Source of the DNA: Segatella copri
GTDB lineage: Bacteria; Bacteroidota; Bacteroidia; Bacteroidales; Bacteroidaceae
Length of the DNA stretch: 64,000 nt
Reading direction: 5' to 3'
Assembly (NCBI RefSeq): GCF_002224675.1
Contig: NZ_NMPZ01000007.1
Coordinates: 62,001-126,000 of the forward strand
The position numbers were made by a program, and so were the translations under genes. Of the stretch, positions 1 through 7,777 are shown piece after piece. The notes beneath the pieces are model-generated. The model was not told the DNA's origin. It saw nothing but the letters and a program-made list of their open reading frames with translations, and ran no database searches. Within the stretch, counting starts at the first letter, position 1. Every line of letters starts with the position of its first letter.

Positions 1-1097
1 CCAAGTCCTCCCAGTCCGAACATCAGGCCGAAGAAAATGCCTGCTATCAATCCCACTTTATCTGGCATCAGGTCGGTGGCATATACCACGATGGAAGAGA
101 ATGCCGAGGCGATGATTAAGCCAGAAAGGAAGGTACAGATGATGGTCCATGTGAAGTTCACAAAAGGCATGGCGATGGCAAAGGGTGCTGCTCCCAGAAT
201 GGAGAACCAGATGACATACTTTCTGCCAAACTTGTCACCCAGCATTCCTCCTGCCACCGTACCTATGGCAAAGGCGGCAAGGAATACGAAGAGGCACAGC
301 TGCGAGGTCTGTACAGATACGCCGAACTTATCCATCAGGAAGAAGGTGAAGTAACTCGTAATGCATGCCGTATAGAAATATTTGGAGAACACGAGCATGA
401 TGAGGATGAACAGAGCCCAATACTTCACCCTTTTAGAGATATGGGTATTAAGAAGGGGCTGTTTCTGAGGATGGTTCACCACGTAAGCCAGTCGTGCCTT
501 ATACCAGACTCCCAATCTTACCATGATGATGGCGGCAAGCAGGGCTGCAAGGGCAAACCAGGAGATGGCATGCTGGCCGAAAGGCAGGATGATGATGGCG
601 GCAAGCAAAGGTCCTATTGCAGATCCTCCATTGCCACCCACCTGGAAGATGGATTGTGCCAGACTCTTCTTGCCTCCCGATGCCATCTGGGCCACTCTCG
701 ATGCTGTGGGATGAAACACGGACGAACCCAGGCCGACAACGCTCACTGCCAGGAGAATCAGGAAATAATTCTCGGCGAAAGCCAGCAGGAGCAGGCCCAC
801 CAATGTGAAGCACATGCCGATGGAGAGGGCATAGGGACGGGGATGCTTATCGGCATAAAGTCCTGTGAAAGGTTGCAGGATGGAAGATGTCATCTGGAAG
901 ACCAGTGTGATGATACCAATCTGTGCAAACGAGAAGTCGAACTTATCCTTCACAATCGGATAGATGGAAGGGATAATCGACTGAATCATATCGTTCAGGA
1001 AATGAGAAATGCTACAGATGATGAGCATGGAATACACCGTACCCTCTACCATCGTAGGATTTCCCTTGATTTTACTGCCTATTGACTTGATGTTCAT
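1..1097 (-). CDS. MFS transporter, fosmidomycin-resistance (Fsr)-like, partial
   Basis: Reading the minus strand from the ATG at 1097, an open frame continues past the left edge, so the C-terminus is missing. About 365 codons are visible. The protein is hydrophobic throughout and has the Fsr-type pattern: an N-terminal segment containing SISHFLNDMIQSIIPSIYP, then LYADKHPRPYALSIGM between helices 2 and 3, and later GIFFGLMFGLGGLG. Fsr proteins are inner-membrane proton-driven drug exporters of about 400 residues. The substrate cannot be told from sequence. The gene is divergent from an AraC-type regulator at 1396, which is a candidate controller (inference from position only). Confidence 0.85.
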   Translation of the reverse strand, partial: MNIKSIGSKIKGNPTMVEGTVYSMLIICSISHFLNDMIQSIIPSIYPIVKDKFDFSFAQIGIITLVFQMTSSILQPFTGLYADKHPRPYALSIGMCFTLVGLLLLAFAENYFLILLAVSVVGLGSSVFHPTASRVAQMASGGKKSLAQSIFQVGGNGGSAIGPLLAAIIILPFGQHAISWFALAALLAAIIMVRLGVWYKARLAYVVNHPQKQPLLNTHISKRVKYWALFILIMLVFSKYFYTACITSYFTFFLMDKFGVSVQTSQLCLFVFLAAFAIGTVAGGMLGDKFGRKYVIWFSILGAAPFAIAMPFVNFTWTIICTFLSGLIIASAFSSIVVYATDLMPDKVGLIAGIFFGLMFGLGGL

Positions 1098-1205
1098 TTC
1101 TTTTGTTTTTTGTCTTTTTTATTTTCTTATTTGAAAATCAACATTTTATGTTGTTTTTATTCAGTCAGATACGATTGAGTAGTGCATTATATTGTACATT
1201 TCCTG

Positions 1206-1236
1206 CAAAGGTAATAAATATTTCTAGATTACGCAA
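1206..1236 (-). promoter_or_regulatory. Bacteroidota-type promoter for the MFS gene
   Basis: On the minus strand, TTG at 1236-1234 is followed 20 bp later by TACCTTTG at 1213-1206, an exact match to the -33 TTG / -7 TAnnTTTG consensus. The start codon lies about 100 nt downstream, so the mRNA has a sizeable leader. Confidence 0.75.
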
Positions 1237-1395
1237 GAAAAGGTGCAATATAATGTTCTTTTTTTTAAAAATTATAAGTTCATGGTCTTTGATCCGGAAG
1301 CGCTGGGAATCTGCTAAAATATCATAAATAATCGGGATTGTTATCAGATGGAATTGATATTTTTGTTATCTTCGCAGTTCAAGCAATTTGAAAAA

Positions 1396-2223
1396 ATGGA
1401 GATAACAGACAATATAATCATATATGAGGCTTATGATTTTCCTCATTTTCTGATGCAGCCTTTCTATTCTGATTATGTCGGAATAGTAGTTTGTCATCAA
1501 GGGATGTTCCGTTTCTGTGTAGATGGAACATCCTTTGTTGCGTCTATGGGAGAGACCGTTTTTCTCTCTCCCGGAATCCTGTTTCATGTGCAGGAAGTCT
1601 CTGCAGACTTCCGATACACGTTGCTTTTTTATCGTGTGGAACAGATTCTCCACATGCTGGGAAATACCGTAGTCAGCATGCGGCTTTATTCTACGCTCTA
1701 TCCCCAGTCGTGCACGGTGGCTCATACGGGATATGAGGAGATGCTGACCTCTTATGCCCGGATGCTTTTGGATTTAGAGCAGAAGGAGAAGCATGACACT
1801 TACAGTTTGCATGAGCAGAAGTTGCTTCTGATGGCGGTAACCTATCGTCTTTGCAGCATTTTTTCTGCTTCGTTCCAAAAGGAAGGTAAGGAGATGCGAC
1901 GTAAGATAGAGACTTTCGAGATGTTGGTGAAGCTGATAGAGGAGAACTTCATGCGTGAGCGTACGGTAGCTTTCTATGCCGACCAGCTTTGTCTCACTCC
2001 GAAGTATCTTTCGGTGATAGTGAAGTCGGTATGTGGCAAGACGGTTCAGCAGTTGATTTTCAAGGCGATTATCCGTCGCAGCATTTATCTGATGAAGAAT
2101 ACGAACATGACGATTCAGCAGATAGCCAGTGATCTCAGCTTTCCTAATGCCTCATCCTTCGGCACCTTCTTTAAAAAGCATACTGGTTTGTCGCCAAAGA
2201 ATTACCGCATGGGGGCGGAGTAG
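1396..2223 (+). CDS. AraC-family transcriptional regulator
   Basis: The protein has 275 residues from the ATG at 1396. The N-terminal part, to about residue 130, looks like a cupin-type effector domain, with a run of short beta strands around GMFRFCVDGTSF and ETVFLSPGILFHV. The last 100 residues hold two helix-turn-helix motifs. The first includes YADQLCLTPKYLSVIVKSV; the second includes IQQIASDLSFPNASSFGTFF, followed by the usual HTGLSPKNYR ending. An in-frame ATG at 1348 would add 16 residues, but a TATCTTCG sequence resembling a -7 box lies between the two starts at 1367-1374, so the later start is preferred. The ligand is unknown. The divergent MFS exporter is the obvious candidate target. 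Confidence 0.85.
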   Translation: MEITDNIIIYEAYDFPHFLMQPFYSDYVGIVVCHQGMFRFCVDGTSFVASMGETVFLSPGILFHVQEVSADFRYTLLFYRVEQILHMLGNTVVSMRLYSTLYPQSCTVAHTGYEEMLTSYARMLLDLEQKEKHDTYSLHEQKLLLMAVTYRLCSIFSASFQKEGKEMRRKIETFEMLVKLIEENFMRERTVAFYADQLCLTPKYLSVIVKSVCGKTVQQLIFKAIIRRSIYLMKNTNMTIQQIASDLSFPNASSFGTFFKKHTGLSPKNYRMGAE

Positions 2224-2319
2224 GCACTGTTAATAATCGCAATTATCAGTGTTAAAAACCAAAGATTCAGCTCGTTCATATACATACACAGAACTTATAT
2301 CCAACAATTCATCGCCCAC

Positions 2320-2605
2320 CAGCTGATATGCGCTTGCATAACAGGTGTCGGGCGAGCGCATAACAGCTGATATGCAAGCGCACAACAGCTGTTGTGCGGC
2401 TGAAGATATAGGCTTCTCCGGCTTATAACATTAATTCTTCCGGCAACAAGTAAAGGTTACTCCGAAGACTTTTTACGTAAAACCTATGCAGCAATGATAG
2501 TACTTACAAGTAACTGAGATAGTACTTACAAGCAATAACGATAGCACTTACAAGGCGCAAAGACGTTACTGATAGGTCGCTATGATAGTACTGACGATGC
2601 GTAAA
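2320..2605. repeat. Array of thirteen 22-bp units in one register
   Basis: This non-coding tract lies between the ends of the converging araC-like and ssrA genes. It divides into 22-bp units starting at 2320, 2342, 2364, 2386, 2408, 2430, 2452, 2474, 2496, 2518, 2540, 2562 and 2584. Units 1-4 begin CAGCTG or CAGGTG. Units 5-7 share TCCG at unit positions 10-13. Units 9-11 and 13 begin GATAG(T/C)ACT. Unit 8 does not clearly belong to any class. The period is not a multiple of three and no open frame is kept. Within the first block, CAGCTG sits in a 20-bp perfect palindrome (2379-2398), and an 11-bp arm at 2331-2341 is the inverse of 2371-2381. No function is assigned. Confidence 0.75.
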
Positions 2606-2640
2606 GCGGCTTGTTTCGCTTACCATGCCCATAGAAGTGC

Positions 2641-2680
2641 TGATTAAAACAAAAGAAGTCGCTGAAAATCAGCGACTTCT
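2641..2680 (-). terminator. Rho-independent terminator of ssrA
   Basis: A 12-bp perfect stem (2654-2665 with 2669-2680) closes a 3-nt loop. On the minus strand it is followed by TTTGTTTTAAT. It begins about 10 nt beyond the tmRNA 3' end. Confidence 0.9.
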
Positions 2681-2690
2681 CTAATGGTAG

Positions 2691-3087
2691 GGTGGAGCTG
2701 GAGGGAATCGAACCCTCGTCCGCACAAGGAAACCATACGCTTTCTACATGCTTATTCCAGCCTGCAATTTTCGAGGTATGACAAGACCTGGACCACCAAT
2801 CATACCCTTATCCTCTAAAATTTCATCCATGCAACGAGGCGTACATGAACTATTTCCGATTTGCCTGCACCGCTTGATCAACAAGATTCGGAACTACATC
2901 CGTTGAGCGATGTCCCGTTCCAGCACCTTGTGCCGGAATAAAGCTAATCTACTGTACTTCGATTAAGCAGCGAGAGCGTAGTTATTTTCGCCAATTAATT
3001 TTTTGTTCACTAGGATTTAGGAGGTAGCCAACGAGCCTCCGCATGCTTACGTACCATTTCATCTCGCCGTCAAATCCAGTCAACCCC
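2691..3087 (-). ncRNA. ssrA: Transfer-messenger RNA (tmRNA)
   Basis: tmRNA rescues stalled ribosomes by adding a degradation tag. The 5' end GGGGTTG pairs with CAGCTCC near the 3' end, and the third pair is the G-U wobble used for alanylation. The T-arm GAGGGTTCGATTCCCTC and the 5' GGATTTGACGGC segment are typical. The tag reading frame is 2992-2963 and encodes GENNYALAA followed by TAA. The length of about 397 nt is normal. The genome shows ACCC at the 3' terminus, so the final A of CCA must be added after transcription. Confidence 0.96.
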
Positions 3088-3110
3088 GAGATTTCTTGAT
3101 AACTAGAGTG

Positions 3111-3141
3111 CAAAGATAAAGCGAAATTTTGAAATCACCAA
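3111..3141 (-). promoter_or_regulatory. ssrA promoter
   Basis: On the minus strand, TTG at 3141-3139, a 20-bp spacer and TATCTTTG at 3118-3111 give a consensus Bacteroidota promoter. It lies about 24 bp upstream of the mature tmRNA 5' end, leaving a short precursor leader for RNase P to remove. Confidence 0.8.
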
Positions 3142-3297
3142 ATATTTTCGGAAAAATCATCGCTTTTTCTTTGAAATATCGGGATAAAGTGGTTGGGAGA
3201 CCGTTTTTGTTTAGAATTTTGGAAGAAATGATGGGATTTTCGAAGCTATCTCGTTTTTTTGCAGTAACTTTGTGGGCAAAATAATTAAAAATCAAAA

Positions 3298-4758
3298 ATG
3301 ATGGCAATGGAGAAAAAAGGAAAGATACTGATAGTGGATGACAATGAGGATGTTCTCTTGTCGCTCAATATGCTTTTGAAACCATACGTGGAGGGTATCA
3401 GAGTTATCAATACGCCTGAACGAATCATCGGAATGATGGATTCGTTCATGCCTGATGTCATCATGCTCGATATGAACTTCCATCGGGATGCCATCAGTGG
3501 CGAAGAGGGGTATGAATGGCTGGAGAAGATTCTGGCGCATAACCCCAAGAGCGTGGTGCTGTTTATCACGGCTTACGTGGATACGGAGAAGGCGGTGAGG
3601 GCTATCAAGGCGGGAGCCATCGACTTTATTCCGAAACCATGGGATAGGAATAAACTGCTCGATACGGTGAAGAGTGCCGTGGAATTGAGCAGGGAAAGGA
3701 AGCTGGATTCTTCGGATTCGCAGGAAAAGGAATCGGAGCAGAATATGTATCAGAATCTGAATATGAATCAATGTTCTGAGTCCAAGTCTATTGCTTCTTC
3801 TGAAGATGTGTTTGCGAGAATGATTGGCGAATGCCCTGCCATGCAGGAACTGAAAGCGCAGATGATGCGTGTGGCGGCTACGGATGCCAACGTATTGATT
3901 ACTGGAGAGAATGGTACGGGAAAGGATGTGGTGGCGCATGCCTTGCATCAGCTTTCGGGCAGGGCAAGGAAGCCGTTTGTGAATATCGACCTGGGGTGTA
4001 TCCCTGAGAATCTTTTCGAGAGTGAACTTTTCGGATACGAGAAGGGGGCGTTTACGGATGCCAGGAATGCGAAGGAAGGACGAATTGAAACGGCGGATGG
4101 CGGTACTCTCTTTCTGGATGAGATTGGAAATCTGAACCTGCCGATGCAGCAGAAACTCCTGACGGTGATTGAGAAGCGGGAGACTCAGCGCATTGGTTCC
4201 AATAAGGTGAGCCATGTGGATGTGAGGATTCTGGCGGCTACGAATGCTAATTTGCGTGAGAAGGTGGGCGAGGGAACATTCCGACAGGATCTCTTCTATC
4301 GACTGAATACCATTGAGTTGCATCTTCCGCCGCTGCGTGAACGTGGAGAGGATATTGTTCTGCTGGCAGAATATTTTCTGAAGATTTATTCGGGAAAATA
4401 TAGTGTTGGCGATGTGGTGCTGGGTGCATCTGCCAAACAGAAGCTGTTGAAACATACCTGGCCGGGTAATGTAAGAGAATTGCAGCATTGCATTGAGAGG
4501 GCAATCGTATTAAGTGATAAGACGGAACTGGCTGCCGAGGATATCAGATTGGAGGATTCTGTGGTGGCATTGGGCTCTTCTTCATCAAGTTCTTCATCAG
4601 GTTCCATAAAGGTTGATTCGCTCAATCTTCAGACCTTGGAGCGTGAAGCCATCAAGCGTGCCATCTCCTTGAGCAATGGAAATCTTACACAGGCCGCAGA
4701 GTTGCTGGGTATCACCCGTTTCGCCCTTTACAGAAAAATCGATAAGCTCGGGGTTTAA
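3298..4758 (+). CDS. Sigma-54-dependent response regulator (NtrC family)
   Basis: The 486-residue protein has the three NtrC-family domains. The receiver domain (about 8-130) has acidic residues D14/D15, phospho-acceptor D58, T91 and K113. The AAA+ domain (about 172-410) has a Walker A GENGTGKD at 203-210 and a Walker B LFLDEIGNL at 271-279. A Fis-type helix-turn-helix ends the protein (LTQAAELLGITRFALYRKI). The sigma-54 contact loop reads GAFTDA at 250-255 rather than GAFTGA. A serine-rich linker lies just before the DNA-binding domain. A TAACTTTG -7-like box is at 3265-3272. The next gene is its probable kinase, and the efflux operon beyond is the likely target. In-frame ATGs at 3301 and 3307 are alternative starts. 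Confidence 0.93.
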   Translation: MMAMEKKGKILIVDDNEDVLLSLNMLLKPYVEGIRVINTPERIIGMMDSFMPDVIMLDMNFHRDAISGEEGYEWLEKILAHNPKSVVLFITAYVDTEKAVRAIKAGAIDFIPKPWDRNKLLDTVKSAVELSRERKLDSSDSQEKESEQNMYQNLNMNQCSESKSIASSEDVFARMIGECPAMQELKAQMMRVAATDANVLITGENGTGKDVVAHALHQLSGRARKPFVNIDLGCIPENLFESELFGYEKGAFTDARNAKEGRIETADGGTLFLDEIGNLNLPMQQKLLTVIEKRETQRIGSNKVSHVDVRILAATNANLREKVGEGTFRQDLFYRLNTIELHLPPLRERGEDIVLLAEYFLKIYSGKYSVGDVVLGASAKQKLLKHTWPGNVRELQHCIERAIVLSDKTELAAEDIRLEDSVVALGSSSSSSSSGSIKVDSLNLQTLEREAIKRAISLSNGNLTQAAELLGITRFALYRKIDKLGV

Positions 4759-4851
4759 AGCTTTTGCCCTTTCAGGGCGTAGGGATATATCTTGTTAAAA
4801 CCCAGGGTGTTGCCCTGGGCTAGGAGCTTCTGCCCTTACAGGGCGTGTGGG
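4759..4851. repeat. Family A REP-like element
   Basis: Three palindromes stand in order: GCCCTTTCAGGGC (4766-4778), CCCAGGGTGTTGCCCTGGG (4801-4819) and GCCCTTACAGGGC (4832-4844). The same layout recurs at 17712, 41129, 41713, 50822, 51926 and 52048, and both sides of the transposase at 41251-41709 carry it. Confidence 0.85.
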
Positions 4852-4897
4852 GATTTAAGCAGTTTTTTTGATAGAAAAAACGGAAATTTTTGAAACT

Positions 4898-6124
4898 ATG
4901 TCAATCGTCAATAACTTATTCAATCATAAGAGCAATGAGCGGATGCGCCAACTGATTGAGGCTATCCGCACCCGTGACTTCTCGCTTCAGTATTCATTGG
5001 ATCATCTGAGGGGAGAAGAGCGGAATCTTGCAGAGCAGATTAACGAAGTGGTGAATGAATTTCGGGAAACCACTTTGCTGCAGGAAGCGAAATACCAGTA
5101 TTTCGGAACGATGCTCGATACCATCAATGCCTTTCTCATTGTGGCGGATGAACAGGGAAAGGTGCATTGGATGAATCGGGCTGCCGTGGATGGACTCTGC
5201 GGTTTTTCGATTCATCACTTGCACGACTTGCAGGTGCTGGATGAGACGCTTCCGGAAATGATGATGCAGCTGAAGCCGGGATTGCAGAAACTGGTACAGT
5301 TGGAGACCAAGACCAGCGAGGGGGCTGCTGGCAAGAAGGCTTTGGATGCTGGAAATCAGCATGCGGGGAAGGCTGACTTTGTATTGAGCGTGGTCAACTT
5401 CTTTAATAAAGGCTTTGCCTATCGCCTCTATACCTTGCAGAATGTGCAACCGGTGATTCAGAAGAATGAGACGGATGCGCAGCAGCAGCTGGTGAGGGTA
5501 TTGACCCACGAAATCATGAACTCGCTGACTCCTATCATCTCTTTGGCTGATACACTATGTGAAGGGGTGGAGCAGGATACGCTGGAGCATGATGATCTGC
5601 TGATGGCATTGCAAGCCATCAATCGAAGGAGTAATGGCTTGCTGCAGTTTGTGGAGAACTATCGAAAGTTGCAACGCATATCGAAACCTCAGTTTGAGGA
5701 TGTAAGGATTGGTGATCTGGTGGCTGATTTGCAGCATCTTTATCCGGATTCGATATTCCATTATGAGATAGAAAACGAAGACCAGAGGTTGCAGATGGAT
5801 CGTTCGCAGATAGAGCAGGTGCTGATTAATCTGCTGAAGAATGCGCAGGAAGCAGTGGAGAATGAAGAGATTCCTTATGTCCGTCTTACCACTCATCTTT
5901 CGAGCAACAAGCGCGATTTCATCATTTCCATTACTGATAATGGTAAGGGAATCCTTCCGGAGGTGATGGAGCGCATTTTTGTGCCGTTCTTTACTACCAA
6001 GACGAACGGTTCGGGCATCGGGTTGAGTATCTGCAAGCAGATAGTAACCCTGCATGGTGGAACCATCACCGCCTCTTCGAAACTAGGCGATAAAACCACC
6101 TTTAGCGTGGTGCTTCCTGCCTGA
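4898..6124 (+). CDS. PAS-type sensor histidine kinase (NtrB/AtoS-like)
   Basis: The 408-residue protein is a cytosolic-looking kinase with no clear membrane segment. A PAS-like region runs from about 65 to 185 (LDTINAFLIVADEQGKVHW). The phospho-acceptor histidine is in LTHEIMNSLTPI at about residue 204. The ATPase motifs follow: N box QVLINLLKNAQEA, G1 ITDNGKGI, F box FVPFFTTK and G2 GSGIGLSI. The ATG at 4898 is preferred; an in-frame TTG at 4868 would add ten residues. Its position 139 bp after the sigma-54 response regulator, with a repeat element between them, makes it the cognate kinase (inference). Confidence 0.92.
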   Translation: MSIVNNLFNHKSNERMRQLIEAIRTRDFSLQYSLDHLRGEERNLAEQINEVVNEFRETTLLQEAKYQYFGTMLDTINAFLIVADEQGKVHWMNRAAVDGLCGFSIHHLHDLQVLDETLPEMMMQLKPGLQKLVQLETKTSEGAAGKKALDAGNQHAGKADFVLSVVNFFNKGFAYRLYTLQNVQPVIQKNETDAQQQLVRVLTHEIMNSLTPIISLADTLCEGVEQDTLEHDDLLMALQAINRRSNGLLQFVENYRKLQRISKPQFEDVRIGDLVADLQHLYPDSIFHYEIENEDQRLQMDRSQIEQVLINLLKNAQEAVENEEIPYVRLTTHLSSNKRDFIISITDNGKGILPEVMERIFVPFFTTKTNGSGIGLSICKQIVTLHGGTITASSKLGDKTTFSVVLPA

Positions 6125-6162
6125 TAGAGACGGATGCCTATCATATTGAGGATGTGCGCACC

Positions 6163-6197
6163 GTGCGAAATCGCACACGTTTCGTGCGGTTTCGCAC
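6163..6197. promoter_or_regulatory. Two phased 14-bp palindromes, candidate enhancer and/or terminator
   Basis: GTGCGAAATCGCAC (6163-6176) and GTGCGGTTTCGCAC (6184-6197) have the form GTGCG-N4-CGCAC, and their centres are 21 bp apart, about two helical turns. A third partial copy, GTGCGCAC, is at 6154-6161. The second palindrome followed by CTTTTTTTAT also looks like a terminator for the kinase gene. Sitting about 90-110 bp before the predicted start of the efflux operon, they fit an upstream binding site for the adjacent sigma-54 activator (inference). Confidence 0.55.
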
Positions 6198-6252
6198 GCT
6201 TTTTTTATATCCGGAATTTCTTATTTTCCTGATAATCATATCTTTATCTTTA

Positions 6253-6267
6253 TGGCATAGCTTTTGT
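6253..6267 (+). promoter_or_regulatory. Sigma-54 (-24/-12)-like promoter of the efflux operon
   Basis: TGGCAT-N5-TTGT places GG at 6254-6255 and the -12 dinucleotide at 6266-6267 with the required 10-bp gap. The -12 pair is GT instead of the consensus GC. The ATG of the TolC gene is at 6293. No clean TTG/TAnnTTTG promoter is seen here, although TAGCTTTTG overlaps the site and is one base off the -7 consensus. Confidence 0.5.
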
Positions 6268-6292
6268 GTTAGTTTTTGCAAAAGAAATCATT

Positions 6293-7753
6293 ATGAAGAT
6301 AAAGAATTACCTATTCATAGTATGGGCGCTTGCAGCCCTGAATGTTCAAGCCGACACGCTGCAGCTCGACTTGGCGGCTACCATTGCGATGGCGCAGCGG
6401 CAGTCGCCATCGGTGCAGAGTGCCCGCAATACCTTTCTGTCTGCTTACTGGGCTTATCGGTATCATCAGGCCAACTATCTGCCTTCGCTTTCCCTCTCAT
6501 CTTCACCTTATATTAATAAGGAGGTGAACAAGATAACCCAGTCAGATGGTACGGCTCTCTTTCTGAAGCAAGATCAGTTGAGTGCCGACCTTACTCTGAA
6601 AATCAACCAGAATATCTCCCTGACGGGTGGTAGCCTTTTTGTGAAGAGTTCGCTCAACCGCTTGGATGAGTTGCACAACAAGATAACAGCCTATAGTAGT
6701 CAACCCTTTATCGTGGGTTATGAGCAGAGTCTTTTTGGCTATAACTCACTGAAATGGAATCGACGGATAGAACCTATCCGGTTCCGGGAATCCAAAAAGC
6801 GATATGCCGAAACGCTGGAGATTGTTTCGGCAAAAGCCTGTGAGCATTTCTTCGGTCTGGCTTCGGCGCAAGCAGAATGGGAGATGGCAAAACAGAACTT
6901 TGCTTCTGCTGATACGCTTTATCAGATGGCAAAGGGGCGATATGAGAACGGAACGATTTCGGAAAACGAGATGCTACAGCTGGAAATCAACCGTTTGAAC
7001 GAGGAGACCAATGTGATGGATGCTCAGGTGGCTTTGCGGGAGAAGATGCAGACCATCCGCTCGTTTCTGGGGTTGGAACAATCGCAGGACATCTGTCTGG
7101 TGATGCCGGATAAGGTGCCTGCCTTTGAGGTTCCTTTGCAACGGGCGATAGATTGGGCTTTGTTGAATAGTCCGGATCCCGATTATTACCGTCGTATCCA
7201 GAAGGAGAGCGAAAGCCGGTTGGCTCAGGCTCGTGCCAATGCCGGATTGAAGGCTGATCTCTATATGCAGTTTGGACTCTCGCAGACGGGAGCCGACATC
7301 GGTGCCGCCTATCGCAGTCCGATGAGACAGCAATCGGCAAGCATCACCATCGCCCTTCCGATATTGGATTGGGGACGGGGAAAGGGTAGGATAAGAGAAG
7401 CCAAATCGCAGCTGGCGCTTACCCAGACGCAGGTGGAGCAAGGCATGAGGGATTTCTACCAGAACGTAGAAAAACTGGTGTTGCAGTTTAACATGCAAGC
7501 CCGAAAGGTGCATGTGGCATCGCTCACCGACCAGCGTGCCGAGAAGCGACATGTGGTGGCGCGCCGACTCTATATCATGGGGCGCAACTCGATACTCGAC
7601 CTGAATGCAGCCATCAGCGAGAAAGATGCCGCCCGGCGCAATTACATCTCGACCATGCAGACCTATTGGAGTCTTTACTATACGCTCCGAAGCATGACGG
7701 GATTCGATTTCGAACACAATAAAGAATTGAAGGAAGAACTTCCTATAGAATAA
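6293..7753 (+). CDS. TolC-family outer-membrane efflux protein
   Basis: The 486-residue precursor has a signal peptide (KIKNYLFIVWALAALNVQA, cleavage about residue 20) and then the TolC start LDLAATIAMAQRQSPSVQSA. The body has the two-fold pattern of long helices and short strands, including LALTQTQVEQGMRDFYQNV and a second half from about 240. The length suits a trimeric outer-membrane duct. An in-frame GTG at 6266 is rejected because it lies in the promoter region and would spoil the signal peptide. It is followed after 24 bp by the periplasmic adaptor, so it is the exit duct of the pump encoded downstream. Confidence 0.92.
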   Translation: MKIKNYLFIVWALAALNVQADTLQLDLAATIAMAQRQSPSVQSARNTFLSAYWAYRYHQANYLPSLSLSSSPYINKEVNKITQSDGTALFLKQDQLSADLTLKINQNISLTGGSLFVKSSLNRLDELHNKITAYSSQPFIVGYEQSLFGYNSLKWNRRIEPIRFRESKKRYAETLEIVSAKACEHFFGLASAQAEWEMAKQNFASADTLYQMAKGRYENGTISENEMLQLEINRLNEETNVMDAQVALREKMQTIRSFLGLEQSQDICLVMPDKVPAFEVPLQRAIDWALLNSPDPDYYRRIQKESESRLAQARANAGLKADLYMQFGLSQTGADIGAAYRSPMRQQSASITIALPILDWGRGKGRIREAKSQLALTQTQVEQGMRDFYQNVEKLVLQFNMQARKVHVASLTDQRAEKRHVVARRLYIMGRNSILDLNAAISEKDAARRNYISTMQTYWSLYYTLRSMTGFDFEHNKELKEELPIE

Positions 7754-7777
7754 AGAAATGAATAAAAACAGAATAAT

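Noticed and set aside
441-1085. Plus-strand open frame of 214 codons opposite the MFS gene
   Set aside because: Its translation is rich in His, Gln and Cys with no domain, and it is wholly antisense to a clear transporter gene.
2496-2554. The three GATAG(T/C)ACTTACAAG repeats as a CRISPR array
   Set aside because: The repeats are 15 bp at 22-bp steps, leaving 7-bp gaps, too short for spacers. No cas gene is present.
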